A stretch of DNA of 27,566 nt from a virus: positions 1-27,566 of IMG/VR virus record IMGVR_UViG_3300038701_001483; one strand, 5' to 3'. The notes beneath the pieces are model-generated. The model was not told where the DNA came from. It saw only the letters and a program-made list of their open reading frames with translations, and did not search any database. Shown here in pieces: positions 12,221 through 20,708 of the stretch. Position 1 is the stretch's first letter. The number at the start of each line of letters is the position of its first letter. Both the position numbers and the translations under genes were made by a program.

Positions 12221-13658
12221 AGCTGACATCCTCGCCTGCGAAAAGGAACTGTGCCGCCGCAGCCTCGCCGAGTTCGCCAAGGCGTGCTGGCACGTCCTCG
12301 AACCGGCCACCGATCTCAAGTGGGGATGGGTGCTCGACCTGATCTGCGCGCATCTGGAAGCGGTGACGCACGGCGAAAGCAAGCGCCTGCTGATGAACGT
12401 CCCGCCGGGTTCCATGAAATCGCTGCTCACCGGCGTGATCTGGCCCGCCTGGGAGTGGGGGCCGCAGGGCAGGCCGAACCTGCGCTACCTCGCCACTGCG
12501 CACAAGCAGGAACTGGCCGTCCGCGACAACATGAAATGCCGCCGGCTGATCCAGTCCGCGTGGTTCCAGGAGCGCTGGCCGATCGCGCTCACCAGCGACC
12601 AGAACGCCAAGACCAAGTTCGAGAGCGATGCGACGGGATTCCGCGAAGCGATGGCCTTCACCAGCATGACCGGCAGCCGCGGCGACCGCGTGATCCTCGA
12701 CGACCCGCACAGCGTGGACGACGCGAACAGCCGGGCCAAGCTCGAAGCCGACCTGCTGACCTTTCGCGAAGCCTTGCCGAGCCGGGTCAATAACGACGAT
12801 TCCGCAATTGTCATTATCATGCAGAGGCTGAACGAAGCGGACGTCTCGGCAATCGCGATAGAGCTCGGTTATGACCACTTGTGCATCCCGATGCGCTATG
12901 AGCCGGGCCGGTCGAAATGGGCATTCGGCGAAGGTGATCCGCGCACCGAGGACGGCGAGCTGATGTTCCCCGAGCGCTTCCCCGAACAGCAGGTGCGCGA
13001 CCTTGAGGCGACGATGGGCAGCTATGCGGTCGCAGGCCAGTTGCAGCAGCGCCCGACCCCTCGCGGCGGCGGGATCATCAAGGGCCAGTGGTTCGGAACT
13101 TACGAGCAGGCCCCGGCGCTGGAATGGCGCGCGATCTATGCCGATACGGCGCAGAAGACCGGGCAGGAAAACGACTATTCCGTGTTCGAGCTATGGGGCC
13201 GCTCGACGACGGGCCAGGCCGTGCTGCTCGACCTGCACCGGGGCAAGTGGGAGGCTCCCGAACTGCTTTCCGAAGCGCGCGCGTTCTGGCTCAAGCACAA
13301 GGACACGGCAGGCGCGCCGCTGCGGGCGATGAAGGTCGAGGACAAGGTAAGCGGGACCGGGCTGATCCAGACGCTGCGCCGCGAAGGTGTGCCGATCCTG
13401 CCGATCAAGCGCGACCGCGACAAGGTGAGCCGCGCCTTCGATGCAGCGCCGTTCATCGAGAGCGGCAACGTGCTGCTGCCGCGCTGGACGCCGTGGCTTG
13501 AGGCGTTCGTGACCGAGGCCGAGGCGTTCCCGTCCGGCGCGCACGACGACCAGCTCGACCCGATGTTCGACGCGATCCACGACGTGCAGTTCGCGCGGGC
13601 CGAGCGGCAGTCAGCGCCCGTCCGCGTGCCGCCGACCGTGACAGCGTTCCGCAGATGA
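12207..13658 (+). CDS. Terminase large subunit
   Basis: 483 residues: the packaging motor ATPase plus nuclease. The Walker A variant NVPPGSMKS lies at 64-72, Walker B VILDDPHS at 162-169, and SAIVIIMQRLNEAD (199-212) is the coupling motif. The RNase H-like nuclease has YADT (311-314), E378 in KVEDKVSGTGL, and HDDQLD (446-451). Length and motif spacing are normal. The start is GTG 12207, inside the end of the previous gene, with only a weak ribosome-binding site. Translational coupling through the 14-base overlap probably compensates. It pumps DNA through the portal encoded downstream. Confidence 0.95.
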   Translation: MILTEADILACEKELCRRSLAEFAKACWHVLEPATDLKWGWVLDLICAHLEAVTHGESKRLLMNVPPGSMKSLLTGVIWPAWEWGPQGRPNLRYLATAHKQELAVRDNMKCRRLIQSAWFQERWPIALTSDQNAKTKFESDATGFREAMAFTSMTGSRGDRVILDDPHSVDDANSRAKLEADLLTFREALPSRVNNDDSAIVIIMQRLNEADVSAIAIELGYDHLCIPMRYEPGRSKWAFGEGDPRTEDGELMFPERFPEQQVRDLEATMGSYAVAGQLQQRPTPRGGGIIKGQWFGTYEQAPALEWRAIYADTAQKTGQENDYSVFELWGRSTTGQAVLLDLHRGKWEAPELLSEARAFWLKHKDTAGAPLRAMKVEDKVSGTGLIQTLRREGVPILPIKRDRDKVSRAFDAAPFIESGNVLLPRWTPWLEAFVTEAEAFPSGAHDDQLDPMFDAIHDVQFARAERQSAPVRVPPTVTAFRR

Positions 13659-13672
13659 GGTAAGGGAAAACC

Positions 13673-14068
13673 ATGGACCGCATTCCCAGGAACTACCCAG
13701 CGATCAAGCGCAGCCTCGGTTGCGAAACGATGAGCACGCGGCTGATGAACTGCACCCTGAACCGCGGCATGACGAGTGTATGGGATTTTGCCCATATGAC
13801 GAAAGCGGATGTGCTGCGCACGCAAGAACTGGGGAGAAGGACGATGAACGAATTGAAAGCCATACTTGCGTCGCGAGGACTTGCTTTTTCTGGGGAGCGG
13901 CCCCTTTCGTTTCGCGAGCGAGCGATGAGAGGCTTTTCCGATCTGTGCGACGAGTTGTCAGAAGACCTGGCTTCTGGCGTCGAGCTTGGGGCCACCCTTT
14001 CAATCGAAGGGCCATCTGGTCCGATCGTTCTCAAGACCACCTTGCATGCGCTAGAAAAGGCGAAATAG
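13673..14068 (+). CDS. RNA polymerase alpha-CTD-like helix-hairpin-helix protein
   Basis: 131 residues. Residues about 19-72 (LMNCTLNRGMTSVWDFAHMT, KADVLRTQELGRRTMNELKA, ILASRGL) follow the bacterial RNA polymerase alpha C-terminal domain closely. In particular they mirror the 'LRTPNFGRKSLNEIKEVL' block, including the R and K/N positions used to contact DNA in alpha-CTD. There is no alpha N-terminal assembly domain. The C-terminal part (about 80-131, SDLCDELSEDLASGVELGAT...) is unrelated. TAAGGG lies upstream of ATG. Located between large terminase and portal. It could bind promoter UP-like DNA or modulate host polymerase for late genes, as an inference. The stop TAG lies inside the first copy of a repeated 15-bp element. 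Confidence 0.72.
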   Translation: MDRIPRNYPAIKRSLGCETMSTRLMNCTLNRGMTSVWDFAHMTKADVLRTQELGRRTMNELKAILASRGLAFSGERPLSFRERAMRGFSDLCDELSEDLASGVELGATLSIEGPSGPIVLKTTLHALEKAK

Positions 14069-14069
14069 C
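14054..14069 (+). repeat. AAAAGGCGAAATAGC element, copy 1
   Basis: GAAAAGGCGAAATAGC overlaps the last codons and TAG stop of the alpha-CTD-like gene, 33 bases before the portal ATG. The 34-base gap after the stop also holds CCCTG-TCCG-CAGGG, a short hairpin. Copies 2 and 3 lie at other structural-gene junctions. Confidence 0.8.
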
Positions 14070-14102
14070 GCGCGGCCCTGTCCGCAGGGTAAACCGGCGC
14101 TC

Positions 14103-16157
14103 ATGCCGCTGGATCACGACACCGCGCTCGACGAGATCGACACCGACGAAGACCGTCTCGGCGAAGTCCATCGCCGCGCCATGCGCCGGTTCGACGACGT
14201 TGCATGGGACCAGCAGGAACTCCGCACCAAGTCGCTTGAAGCGCGGCGGTTCGTCTCCATCCCCGGCGCGCAATGGGACGGCGAGTGGGGCGAGCAGTTC
14301 GAGAACGCGATCAAGATCGAATCCGACAAGCTGCGCCGCGCCGTGCGCAAGGTCGAAACCGATTACCGCGAAAACCGTATCGTCCCCGATTTCCGCCCCG
14401 ACGGCCCCGATGCCGACAAGGAAACCGCCGACACGCTCGACGGGATGCACCGCGCCGACTCCTATCGTTTCAAGAGCCAGCAAGCCCGCGATAACGCCGT
14501 GTTCGAGGCAGTCACCGGGGGCTTTGGCGCGTATCGCGTGACGAACGAATGGGAGGACGAGAGCAATCCCGAGAACGACCACCAGCGCATCAACCCTGCG
14601 TCGGTTATCGTCGACGCCGACCAAAGCGTGTTTTTCGATACGAACTCGCGCCTCTATGACAAGTCCGACGCCCGCTTTGCCTTCATCCGGGTTGCATTGT
14701 CGCGCGATGCGTTCGAGGAAATGTATCCCGACGCCAGCGCCGTAGAATGGCCCGAAGGCACGACCTGGCGAATGCGCGACTGGTTCCAGCCCGACACGGT
14801 GGCGGTCGCGGAATATTACGAGATCGAGGAAGTCACCGAGACGCTGCACGTCCTCACGCATTCGATCAGCGGCGAGCAGAAGCGCGTCTTTGCGTCCGAC
14901 CTGATGGAAGGCGAACTGGCCCGCTTTTCGCGCGACGGATACGTTGACAAGCGCCAGCGCAGGAAGCGCCGCCGGGTGCACAAGTATATCATGAGCGGGG
15001 CCGAGGTGCTGGAGGATCGCGGCTATATCGCGGGCGATCAGATCCCGATTATCCCGGTCTATGGCAAGCGCTATTTCGTCGAGGGGATGGAGCGCTGGGA
15101 AGGCATCGTGCAGCCGCGCATGGACGACCAGCGCCTGCACAATACCAGCGTTTCCAAGCTCGCCGAAATGAACAGCCTGTCGCCGCGCGAGGTTCCGATC
15201 TTCGCGCCGGAACAGATAACCGGCCTCCTGCCCGACATTTGGGCGCGCGCAAACATCGACCGCAGCCCCTACCTTCTCGCCGAGCCGCTGCGCAACGAGG
15301 ACGGATCGATCGCGGCGCAAGGCCCGCTCGCCTATCTCAAGCCGCCCGACCTTCCGCCTGCGCTTGCGGCGATCATCCAGTATACCGGGCAATCGCTGGC
15401 CGAGGATGCGCAGGACGGGGCCGACGAAATCCGCGCCAACACCAGCGCCGAGGCGATGGAACTTGCGGCAACCCGCGTCGATGCGAAATCAGGGATCTAT
15501 CTCGACAACATCGCGCAGTCGGTGAAGCGCGAGGGCGAGGTCTATTTCGGCATGTCCCGCGAGGTCTATTCCGAGAAGGGCCGCAAGGTCGAACTGATGA
15601 CCGAGGACGGCGATGACGGCGTTGCGGTTCTCAAGAAGATGGTGACCGACAAGGACACGGCGAAACAGCGCGTCGTCAACGATTTTCAGGGCGCGCGCTA
15701 CAAGGTCATCGTGTCCGTCACCGAGGCAACCGCGACGCGCCGGGACAAGACCGTGCGCGCGATGATGAACGTGGCAACGGCGGCCGGGACGATTGGTGAC
15801 ACCGAACTGGCGCAAGCCGCGCTTCTGACGGCCGTGATGAACACCGACGGCGAAGGCTCCGACGACTTCATCGCATGGGCACGGCAGCGCGCACTTTCGA
15901 TTGGGCTGGTGCAGCCGACCGAGGACGAAATCGCAGCGGCGCAAGCGGCGTCCGAGAACCAAGAGCCAGACCCGACGCAGCAGCTTGTCGAGGCGGAAAC
16001 GGCGGCGCGGCTTGCCGACGTCAAGAAGACCGAAGCGGAGACGATCGAGACGCTTGCCGACGCCGAGAACACCGCCGCCGACACCGAGAAAACGCGCGCG
16101 GAAACGGCGGAAACGATGGTCAAAACGATCCTGATGCGGGGCCAGAACGCAGCCTGA
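14103..16157 (+). CDS. Portal protein, P22 gp1-like
   Basis: 684 residues, close to the P22 portal in length. The N-terminus (DEDRLGEVHRRAMRRFDDVAWDQ) and WDGEWGEQFENA near residue 58 fit P22-like portals. So do the central blocks DKSDARFAFIRVALS, RDWFQPDTVAVAEYYE and IPIIPVYGKRYFVEGMERW, with MDDQRLHNTSVSKLAEMN. The last about 65 residues (QQLVEAETAARLADVKK... to MVKTILMRGQNAA) are a long Ala/Glu/Thr coiled coil, like the internal barrel extension of the P22 portal. Twelve copies would form the DNA channel and tail connector. ATG 14103 has only weak ribosome-binding bases. Confidence 0.9.
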   Translation: MPLDHDTALDEIDTDEDRLGEVHRRAMRRFDDVAWDQQELRTKSLEARRFVSIPGAQWDGEWGEQFENAIKIESDKLRRAVRKVETDYRENRIVPDFRPDGPDADKETADTLDGMHRADSYRFKSQQARDNAVFEAVTGGFGAYRVTNEWEDESNPENDHQRINPASVIVDADQSVFFDTNSRLYDKSDARFAFIRVALSRDAFEEMYPDASAVEWPEGTTWRMRDWFQPDTVAVAEYYEIEEVTETLHVLTHSISGEQKRVFASDLMEGELARFSRDGYVDKRQRRKRRRVHKYIMSGAEVLEDRGYIAGDQIPIIPVYGKRYFVEGMERWEGIVQPRMDDQRLHNTSVSKLAEMNSLSPREVPIFAPEQITGLLPDIWARANIDRSPYLLAEPLRNEDGSIAAQGPLAYLKPPDLPPALAAIIQYTGQSLAEDAQDGADEIRANTSAEAMELAATRVDAKSGIYLDNIAQSVKREGEVYFGMSREVYSEKGRKVELMTEDGDDGVAVLKKMVTDKDTAKQRVVNDFQGARYKVIVSVTEATATRRDKTVRAMMNVATAAGTIGDTELAQAALLTAVMNTDGEGSDDFIAWARQRALSIGLVQPTEDEIAAAQAASENQEPDPTQQLVEAETAARLADVKKTEAETIETLADAENTAADTEKTRAETAETMVKTILMRGQNAA

Positions 16158-16171
16158 AAAGGCGAAATAGC
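16157..16171 (+). repeat. AAAAGGCGAAATAGC element, copy 2
   Basis: The element begins at the last base of the portal TGA and runs through AAAAGGCGAAATAGC. The 90-base gap that follows, up to the scaffold gene, contains a TAATAT (16188-16193) that could be part of a -10 box, and otherwise no gene. Confidence 0.8.
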
Positions 16172-16247
16172 CCCGGCCGTTTCCCCCTAATATCCTGCCA
16201 CCTGTCGGCAACCGCTGCGCCGTGAAGCAGTGAGGCAGGAGTAGAGC

Positions 16248-17054
16248 ATGGCAGACGAAGCCGAAGACGTGCTGGAACTGGAAGACGAACTCGAAATCGA
16301 GGACGAGCCCCAGGAGCCCGACGACGAGGCAGCCGAGCCCGACGAGGACGAGGAAGGCGAGGAAACCTTCATCGGATTCGAGGGCGAGGAATACGAGGCA
16401 GCGCCAGCCTCGGAGAGTGACAACAGCGTCATCCGCGATTTGCGCAGGGCGAACCGGGATCAGGCAAGGCGCATCGCCGAGCTTGAACGCGGGAAACAGC
16501 CCGAAACGATCAACGTCGGACCCGAGCCCACACTTGAGGGCTGCGAATACGACGAAGACAAGTTCAAGGCCGAATGGAAAGCCTGGAACGAGCGCAACGC
16601 CAAGGCCGAAGCGCAGAAGCGCGAGGTCGAGGAAGCGGACAAGCGCCGGCAGGAAGAATGGCAGACGAAGGTTCAGTCCTACGAAGCCGACAAAACCTCG
16701 CTGGGCGTGGAGGGTTACGACGAAGCCGAGGCGGAAGTGTTCTCGGCCCTGTCGAACGAAACCCAGGCGCTGATCCTGATGACCGAGAAGCCCGCGGCGC
16801 TCGTCTACGCGCTGCATCGCTCCCCGGCCAAGCTGGAAGAACTCTCGAAGCTCAACCTCGCGCAAGCCGCTCTCAAGCTCGGCGAATGGAAAGGGCAACT
16901 CAAGATGACGAAACGAGCGAAGCCCGCTCCCGACCGTGACATTCGGGGCAAGACCCCCGCGAGCAGCGGCAATCTCGAACGGCTGCGAGCCAAGGCGCAA
17001 AAGACCGGCGATTACTCCGAGTATTTTGCAGCGAAGCGAGCAGCCGGACTCTGA
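16248..17054 (+). CDS. Scaffolding protein
   Basis: 268 residues lying between portal and coat, the scaffold position in P22-like phages. The N-terminus is extremely acidic (residues 1-48, mostly D/E). A long charged coiled coil spans about 60-145 (RRANRDQARRIAELERG, KAEAQKREVEEADKRRQEEW). The C-terminus is basic and helical (NLERLRAKAQKTGDYSEYFA), matching the coat-binding helix-turn-helix of scaffolds. It would direct procapsid assembly and then leave. AGGAG lies upstream of ATG 16248. Sequence identity to P22 gp8 is not obvious, so the call rests on position and composition. Confidence 0.85.
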   Translation: MADEAEDVLELEDELEIEDEPQEPDDEAAEPDEDEEGEETFIGFEGEEYEAAPASESDNSVIRDLRRANRDQARRIAELERGKQPETINVGPEPTLEGCEYDEDKFKAEWKAWNERNAKAEAQKREVEEADKRRQEEWQTKVQSYEADKTSLGVEGYDEAEAEVFSALSNETQALILMTEKPAALVYALHRSPAKLEELSKLNLAQAALKLGEWKGQLKMTKRAKPAPDRDIRGKTPASSGNLERLRAKAQKTGDYSEYFAAKRAAGL

Positions 17055-17077
17055 ACCCGATTCACGGAGCTTGAAAA

Positions 17078-18307
17078 ATGGCAAACTCGCTTGCGAAAGA
17101 CCTCGAAATCATGTTCGAGGAATACATCGAGGGTTACGACGCGTCCTGCGTCATCTCGATGGAAGCCGAAACGTCCTACCCCTCGCCGCAGGATATGCAG
17201 CGGGCCGGTGATACGTTCTACAAGATGCAGAACTACCACGCCGATGTCGTGACCGGCCTCGACGTGTCCGGTGCGACCAAGACCGACGTGATCCAGCGCA
17301 TGGTCCCGACCGTGTTCCGGCAGCCGGACAACGTGGTATTCCAGCTCGACGCCAAGGAAATGCGCGACCCCGAGCACAAGGCTCGCATGGGGCGTGCGGC
17401 TTCGCAGCGTCTCGCCGCCGAGATCGACAAGAACCTCTATTCGACCATCGCATCGCAGGCGGGGGTCGTCGTCAAGAAGACCGGCGCGCTGACCTGGGAC
17501 GACGGTGCACAGGCTGAGGCATTGATGATCTCGCGAGGGATCGGCGCGGGCCGTGACCGCAAGCTGTTCCTCAATCCGTTCGACCACAAGGACATCGCCA
17601 AGGATCTCGGTAACCGTGCCTATCTCGGCGATACCAACCTGTCGGCGTATGAGCGCAGCAAGGTTCCCGACATTGCGGGCTTCCGCACGTTCCGCACCGA
17701 CAACGTGGCGAACCTCACGGCGGCTGGCACTGTGGCAAGCACGCTCGTCAACGGCGCTTCGCAGGCACTGACGGTCGCGGCGATGGACGGCGATCTGCCG
17801 CAGGACAACCGGCGCATGGTGCTGAACGTCGATGGGGCGAACGTCGCCAACATCAAGGCGGGCGACACCTTCACCATCGAAGGCGTCAATGCGGTGCACC
17901 AAATCGACAAGAGCGACACCGGGCAGCTCATGACGTTCCGGGTCGTGTCGGTGGCTGGCAGCGGGGCGAACCTCACGATCACCCCTGCGATCATTGACGA
18001 CGGCCCGTATCAGAACGTGACGGCGGCCCCGGCCGACAATGCCGCGCTCACGTTCCTGAACACCGCGACCAAGCCGATCAACGCTTTCTGGGCGCAGGGC
18101 GCGGTTTGCCTCGACTACGGCAAGCTGGCGTTCCCGCAGAACGAAGGCGCGCTGGTCAAGACGGCGAACACGAAAAACGGCGTGCCGCTCATCATGTCGT
18201 ATTCGTTCGACCACCTTACCGGCATCACCACGGTTCGGTTCACGACCCTGTATGCGACCACGGTGCTCGACCCCGAGCAGTGCGGTCTCATCATCGCGAA
18301 CCAGTGA
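17078..18307 (+). CDS. Major capsid (coat) protein, P22 gp5-like
   Basis: 409 residues, near the P22 coat length. Support: N-terminal MANSLAKDLEIMFEEYIEGY, GDTFYKMQNYHADVVTGLDVSG, TDVIQRMVPTVFRQPDNVVF, and LFLNPFDHKDIAKDLGNRAY. The beta-rich middle (NVANIKAGDTFTIEGVNAVHQ...) corresponds to the region where the P22 inserted domain sits. The end reads SFDHLTGITTVRFTTLYATTV. It forms the icosahedral shell (HK97 fold expected). GGAG is nine bases before ATG. A strong terminator follows five bases after the stop. Confidence 0.92.
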   Translation: MANSLAKDLEIMFEEYIEGYDASCVISMEAETSYPSPQDMQRAGDTFYKMQNYHADVVTGLDVSGATKTDVIQRMVPTVFRQPDNVVFQLDAKEMRDPEHKARMGRAASQRLAAEIDKNLYSTIASQAGVVVKKTGALTWDDGAQAEALMISRGIGAGRDRKLFLNPFDHKDIAKDLGNRAYLGDTNLSAYERSKVPDIAGFRTFRTDNVANLTAAGTVASTLVNGASQALTVAAMDGDLPQDNRRMVLNVDGANVANIKAGDTFTIEGVNAVHQIDKSDTGQLMTFRVVSVAGSGANLTITPAIIDDGPYQNVTAAPADNAALTFLNTATKPINAFWAQGAVCLDYGKLAFPQNEGALVKTANTKNGVPLIMSYSFDHLTGITTVRFTTLYATTVLDPEQCGLIIANQ

Positions 18308-18311
18308 CATT

Positions 18312-18347
18312 GAGGGCGGGGGCTTCGGCTCCCGCCCTCCCCCTTTT
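18312..18347 (+). terminator. Rho-independent terminator after the coat gene
   Basis: A 12-bp stem (18312-18323 with 18328-18339, one G-U pair) is closed by a TTCG tetraloop and followed by CCCCTTTT (18340-18347). It is the clearest terminator in the window and should lower expression of downstream head and tail genes relative to coat. Confidence 0.85.
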
Positions 18348-18362
18348 CTGAAAGGCAAGGCG

Positions 18363-18692
18363 ATGCAAGCATTCGACCCCGGCGAATCGACCACGATCAT
18401 CCAGGCGAACGCAACGGGCAGCGCGGGTGGGTCTCTGCCCGACTCCGTCGCGCAGGTCGTGCTCTACAATTCCAGCGCGACCGCGACCGTTTACTGGACG
18501 TGCCGCAAACTGAACGGCCCCGCCGACACCGGCCCGACCGCGGCGATCCCGACCAGCGGCAATCCCGGCGCAATGCCCATTCCGCCCGGCGACATGATCC
18601 GCATCACCGTGGGCCGCGGTCCGAAGAAATACGCCACCATCGCCAGCGCGGCGGATGGCGACCTGTTCATCACTCCCGGGGAGGGCATCTGA
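18363..18692 (+). CDS. Small beta-rich head protein, possible decoration/head-fiber protein
   Basis: 109 residues starting MQAFDPGESTTIIQANATGS. Rich in G, A, P, T and V, with alternating hydrophobics (AQVVLYNSSATATVYWTCRK, DMIRITVGRGPKKYATIAS), typical of small beta-sandwich virion proteins. AAGG lies just upstream of ATG 18363. The frame opens earlier (18252) but that part overlaps the coat gene and terminator. Its place directly after the coat gene suggests a capsid decoration or head-stabilising protein; this is inference. Confidence 0.65.
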   Translation: MQAFDPGESTTIIQANATGSAGGSLPDSVAQVVLYNSSATATVYWTCRKLNGPADTGPTAAIPTSGNPGAMPIPPGDMIRITVGRGPKKYATIASAADGDLFITPGEGI

Positions 18693-18889
18693 TGCAGTTT
18701 CCGCGAATGCTTTATCGCGCGGCCAAGGACGGCCATGTCACGCTCGCCGACGCGACGTTCGAAACGCTGACCGTCGCCGACAAGGAGGAGGCCGAGATCG
18801 CCGCAACCGATGGCTGGCAGGAGGCCGACGACATCCTTGCGCCGAAGCCCAAGCGGGGGCGGTCGCGCAAGAGCAGCGACGGCGAATGA
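18692..18889 (+). CDS. Small hypothetical head-region protein (65 aa)
   Basis: 65 residues: MQFPRMLYRAAKDGHVTLAD, ATFETLTVADKEEAEIAATD, GWQEADDILAPKPKRGRSRK... The pattern of 'VADKEEAEIAATDGWQEA' followed by a basic tail recurs in short phage proteins encoded after coat genes. Coupled upstream by TGATG and downstream by ATGA. A virion or head-completion role is guessed from position only. Confidence 0.65.
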   Translation: MQFPRMLYRAAKDGHVTLADATFETLTVADKEEAEIAATDGWQEADDILAPKPKRGRSRKSSDGE

Positions 18890-19350
18890 CCACCACGATC
18901 CCCATCCCTTCCGGCCCGACGAACCGCGAGATCATCGATCGCGCCTATCGTTCGCTCGGGCTCAAGGACTCCATGTTCGCTCGCACCGAGGAGGAATATG
19001 CGACGGGGGTCGAAATCCTGTCCTCGATGATGCTCGAAAGTCCGTTCGACAAGCTCGGCTATGTCCAGCAGGACGGCGGCGAAGGCAACCGCGTCGAGGC
19101 GGAAAGCGGGATCGACCGGAAGTGGCTTGAGGCTGTCGGGCTGATGCTCGCCGAACGCCTCGCCCCGACCATCGGCAAGACGCTTTCCCCGCACACCATG
19201 AAGGCGCGCAATCGGGCCTATTCGCAGCTTTGCTCTGCGGTCGTCACCATCCCGGCGGCAAAATACGCTGACGGCACGCCGCGCGGGGCCGGGGCGCGCT
19301 ATCGCAACTCCATCGGATACGGACCCTTTTTCGACAATACGAGCGACTGA
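18886..19350 (+). CDS. Head-completion/tail accessory protein, P22 gp4-like
   Basis: 154 residues, close to the P22 gp4 length. It begins TNREIIDRAYRSLGLKDSMF, then EEYATGVEILSSMMLESPFD, and has a helical core (WLEAVGLMLAERLAPTIGKT) as in the gp4 family, which binds the portal and closes the filled head. It is directly followed by a gp10-like gene, as in P22. ATG 18886 overlaps the preceding stop. The longer frame to 18655 is a shadow of the previous gene. Confidence 0.82.
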   Translation: MTTTIPIPSGPTNREIIDRAYRSLGLKDSMFARTEEEYATGVEILSSMMLESPFDKLGYVQQDGGEGNRVEAESGIDRKWLEAVGLMLAERLAPTIGKTLSPHTMKARNRAYSQLCSAVVTIPAAKYADGTPRGAGARYRNSIGYGPFFDNTSD

Positions 19351-20708
19351 TGCAGGTTCCGATCCAGACAGGCGTGAAGCTGCAGGACGGCGGCTTTGCC
19401 ACGTCCTACCCGACCAACCTGGAGCACCGCGTCGTCGAAAGTGGCGTCTCGCAGGGGCAGCTTGTCTCGACGCGCGGCGTGTCCGTTCTCGCCACCGGCC
19501 CGGGCATGGACCGCGGCGGCATCTACTGGAATGGCGTGCATTATCGCGTGATGGGCACAAAGCTGGTCACGGTCGCGGGATCGACCATCACCACGCTCGG
19601 CGATGTCGGCGGCTCGTCGCTGGTGCGCATGGCATACAGCTTCGACCGGCTCGCTATCGTCAGCGACGGGCGTCTGTTCTATTGGGATGGCAGCGCGCTG
19701 ACCGAAGTGACTGACCCCGACCTTGGCACGGTCGAGGACGTGGCGTGGATCGACGGCTATTTCGCGTTGACCGATGGGGAGTTCCCGATCGTCACCGACC
19801 TGCTCGACCCGACATCAATCGACCCGCTGCGCTATGGCAGCGCGGAGACCGACCCGGATCCCGTCACCGGGGTGGAAAACATGAACGAGGAAATGGTCGT
19901 CGTCGGGCGGCACACCATCCAGTTCTTCCAGAATGCCGGCACGCAGGGCTTTCCGTTTCGCAATGTGCGCGGCTCGGCCATCCCGTTCGGCTGCGTCGGC
20001 CCTAACGCGAAATGCCAGATCGGCGGCACGCTTGCCTTTGTCGGCAGCGGCAGGATGGAACCGCTTGGCGTGTTCGTCGTCTCGGGCGGCACGGCGGTGC
20101 GGATCAGCACGCGCGAGATCGAGGAGCTGTTCGAGGGGGTTGACGAGGCGCTGATCGAGGTCGAGGCGCGGCGGTTTGGCGAGGACGACCACCTGATCGT
20201 TCACACGCCCGACGCCTCGGCAATGATGAAGATTCGCACGACGGTGCAGGCGCAGACGCGGCTTTGGACGATCCTTCACTCGGGACGGTTCGACGGCTAT
20301 CGCCCGCGGCGCGCAGTGTGGGACGGATCGCGCCATGTCGTCGGCGACTGCGAAAGCAGCGCGCTCGGCGTGCTGTCCGATAGCATCACCGAGCATTTCG
20401 GCGAGATCGCGGAATGGCAGTTCGACGTCGGGCTGCTTTACAACGCCGGGACCGGCCTGGTGCTGGAGGAAATCGAGCTGACCGGGCAATTCCCGCTTGA
20501 CCGCGAAAGCACGGTTTTCCTGTCGGTGACGCGTGACGGCGAGGTGTGGTCGAACGAGGTTGCGCGGCGGATGCAGGGCTATCGCGGGGAGCGTTGCCTG
20601 TGGCGGCCGCAGGTTCGTATGCCCGCGATGAGTGGCGCGCGGTTCCGGGGCAATGGGCGCGTGTCAATCGCGCGCTGCGACATCAACGGGGAGGCGCTGA
20701 CCGCATGA
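19350..20708 (+). CDS. Packaged-DNA stabilisation/tail hub protein, P22 gp10-like
   Basis: 452 residues, against about 470 for P22 gp10. It is rich in beta-propeller-like repeats: GIYWNGVHYRVMGTKLVTV, DRLAIVSDGRLFYWDG, VEDVAWIDGYFALTDG and NMNEEMVVVGRHTIQFFQNAG. RGSAIPFGCVGPNAKCQIGG and LAFVGSGR lie in the middle. In P22, six gp10 copies attach below gp4 and carry the needle and tailspikes. The start forms a TGATG junction with the gp4-like gene. Confidence 0.86.
   Translation: MQVPIQTGVKLQDGGFATSYPTNLEHRVVESGVSQGQLVSTRGVSVLATGPGMDRGGIYWNGVHYRVMGTKLVTVAGSTITTLGDVGGSSLVRMAYSFDRLAIVSDGRLFYWDGSALTEVTDPDLGTVEDVAWIDGYFALTDGEFPIVTDLLDPTSIDPLRYGSAETDPDPVTGVENMNEEMVVVGRHTIQFFQNAGTQGFPFRNVRGSAIPFGCVGPNAKCQIGGTLAFVGSGRMEPLGVFVVSGGTAVRISTREIEELFEGVDEALIEVEARRFGEDDHLIVHTPDASAMMKIRTTVQAQTRLWTILHSGRFDGYRPRRAVWDGSRHVVGDCESSALGVLSDSITEHFGEIAEWQFDVGLLYNAGTGLVLEEIELTGQFPLDRESTVFLSVTRDGEVWSNEVARRMQGYRGERCLWRPQVRMPAMSGARFRGNGRVSIARCDINGEALTA

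Noticed and set aside
14031-15392. 453-codon minus-strand frame under the portal gene
   Set aside because: Antisense shadow of the portal gene, with no ribosome-binding site or recognisable domain.
15489-18400. Long minus-strand open frames (531 and 462 codons) under portal, scaffold and coat
   Set aside because: GC-rich antisense shadows. The plus-strand frames carry clear structural-protein features and good starts, and the antisense proteins show no motifs.
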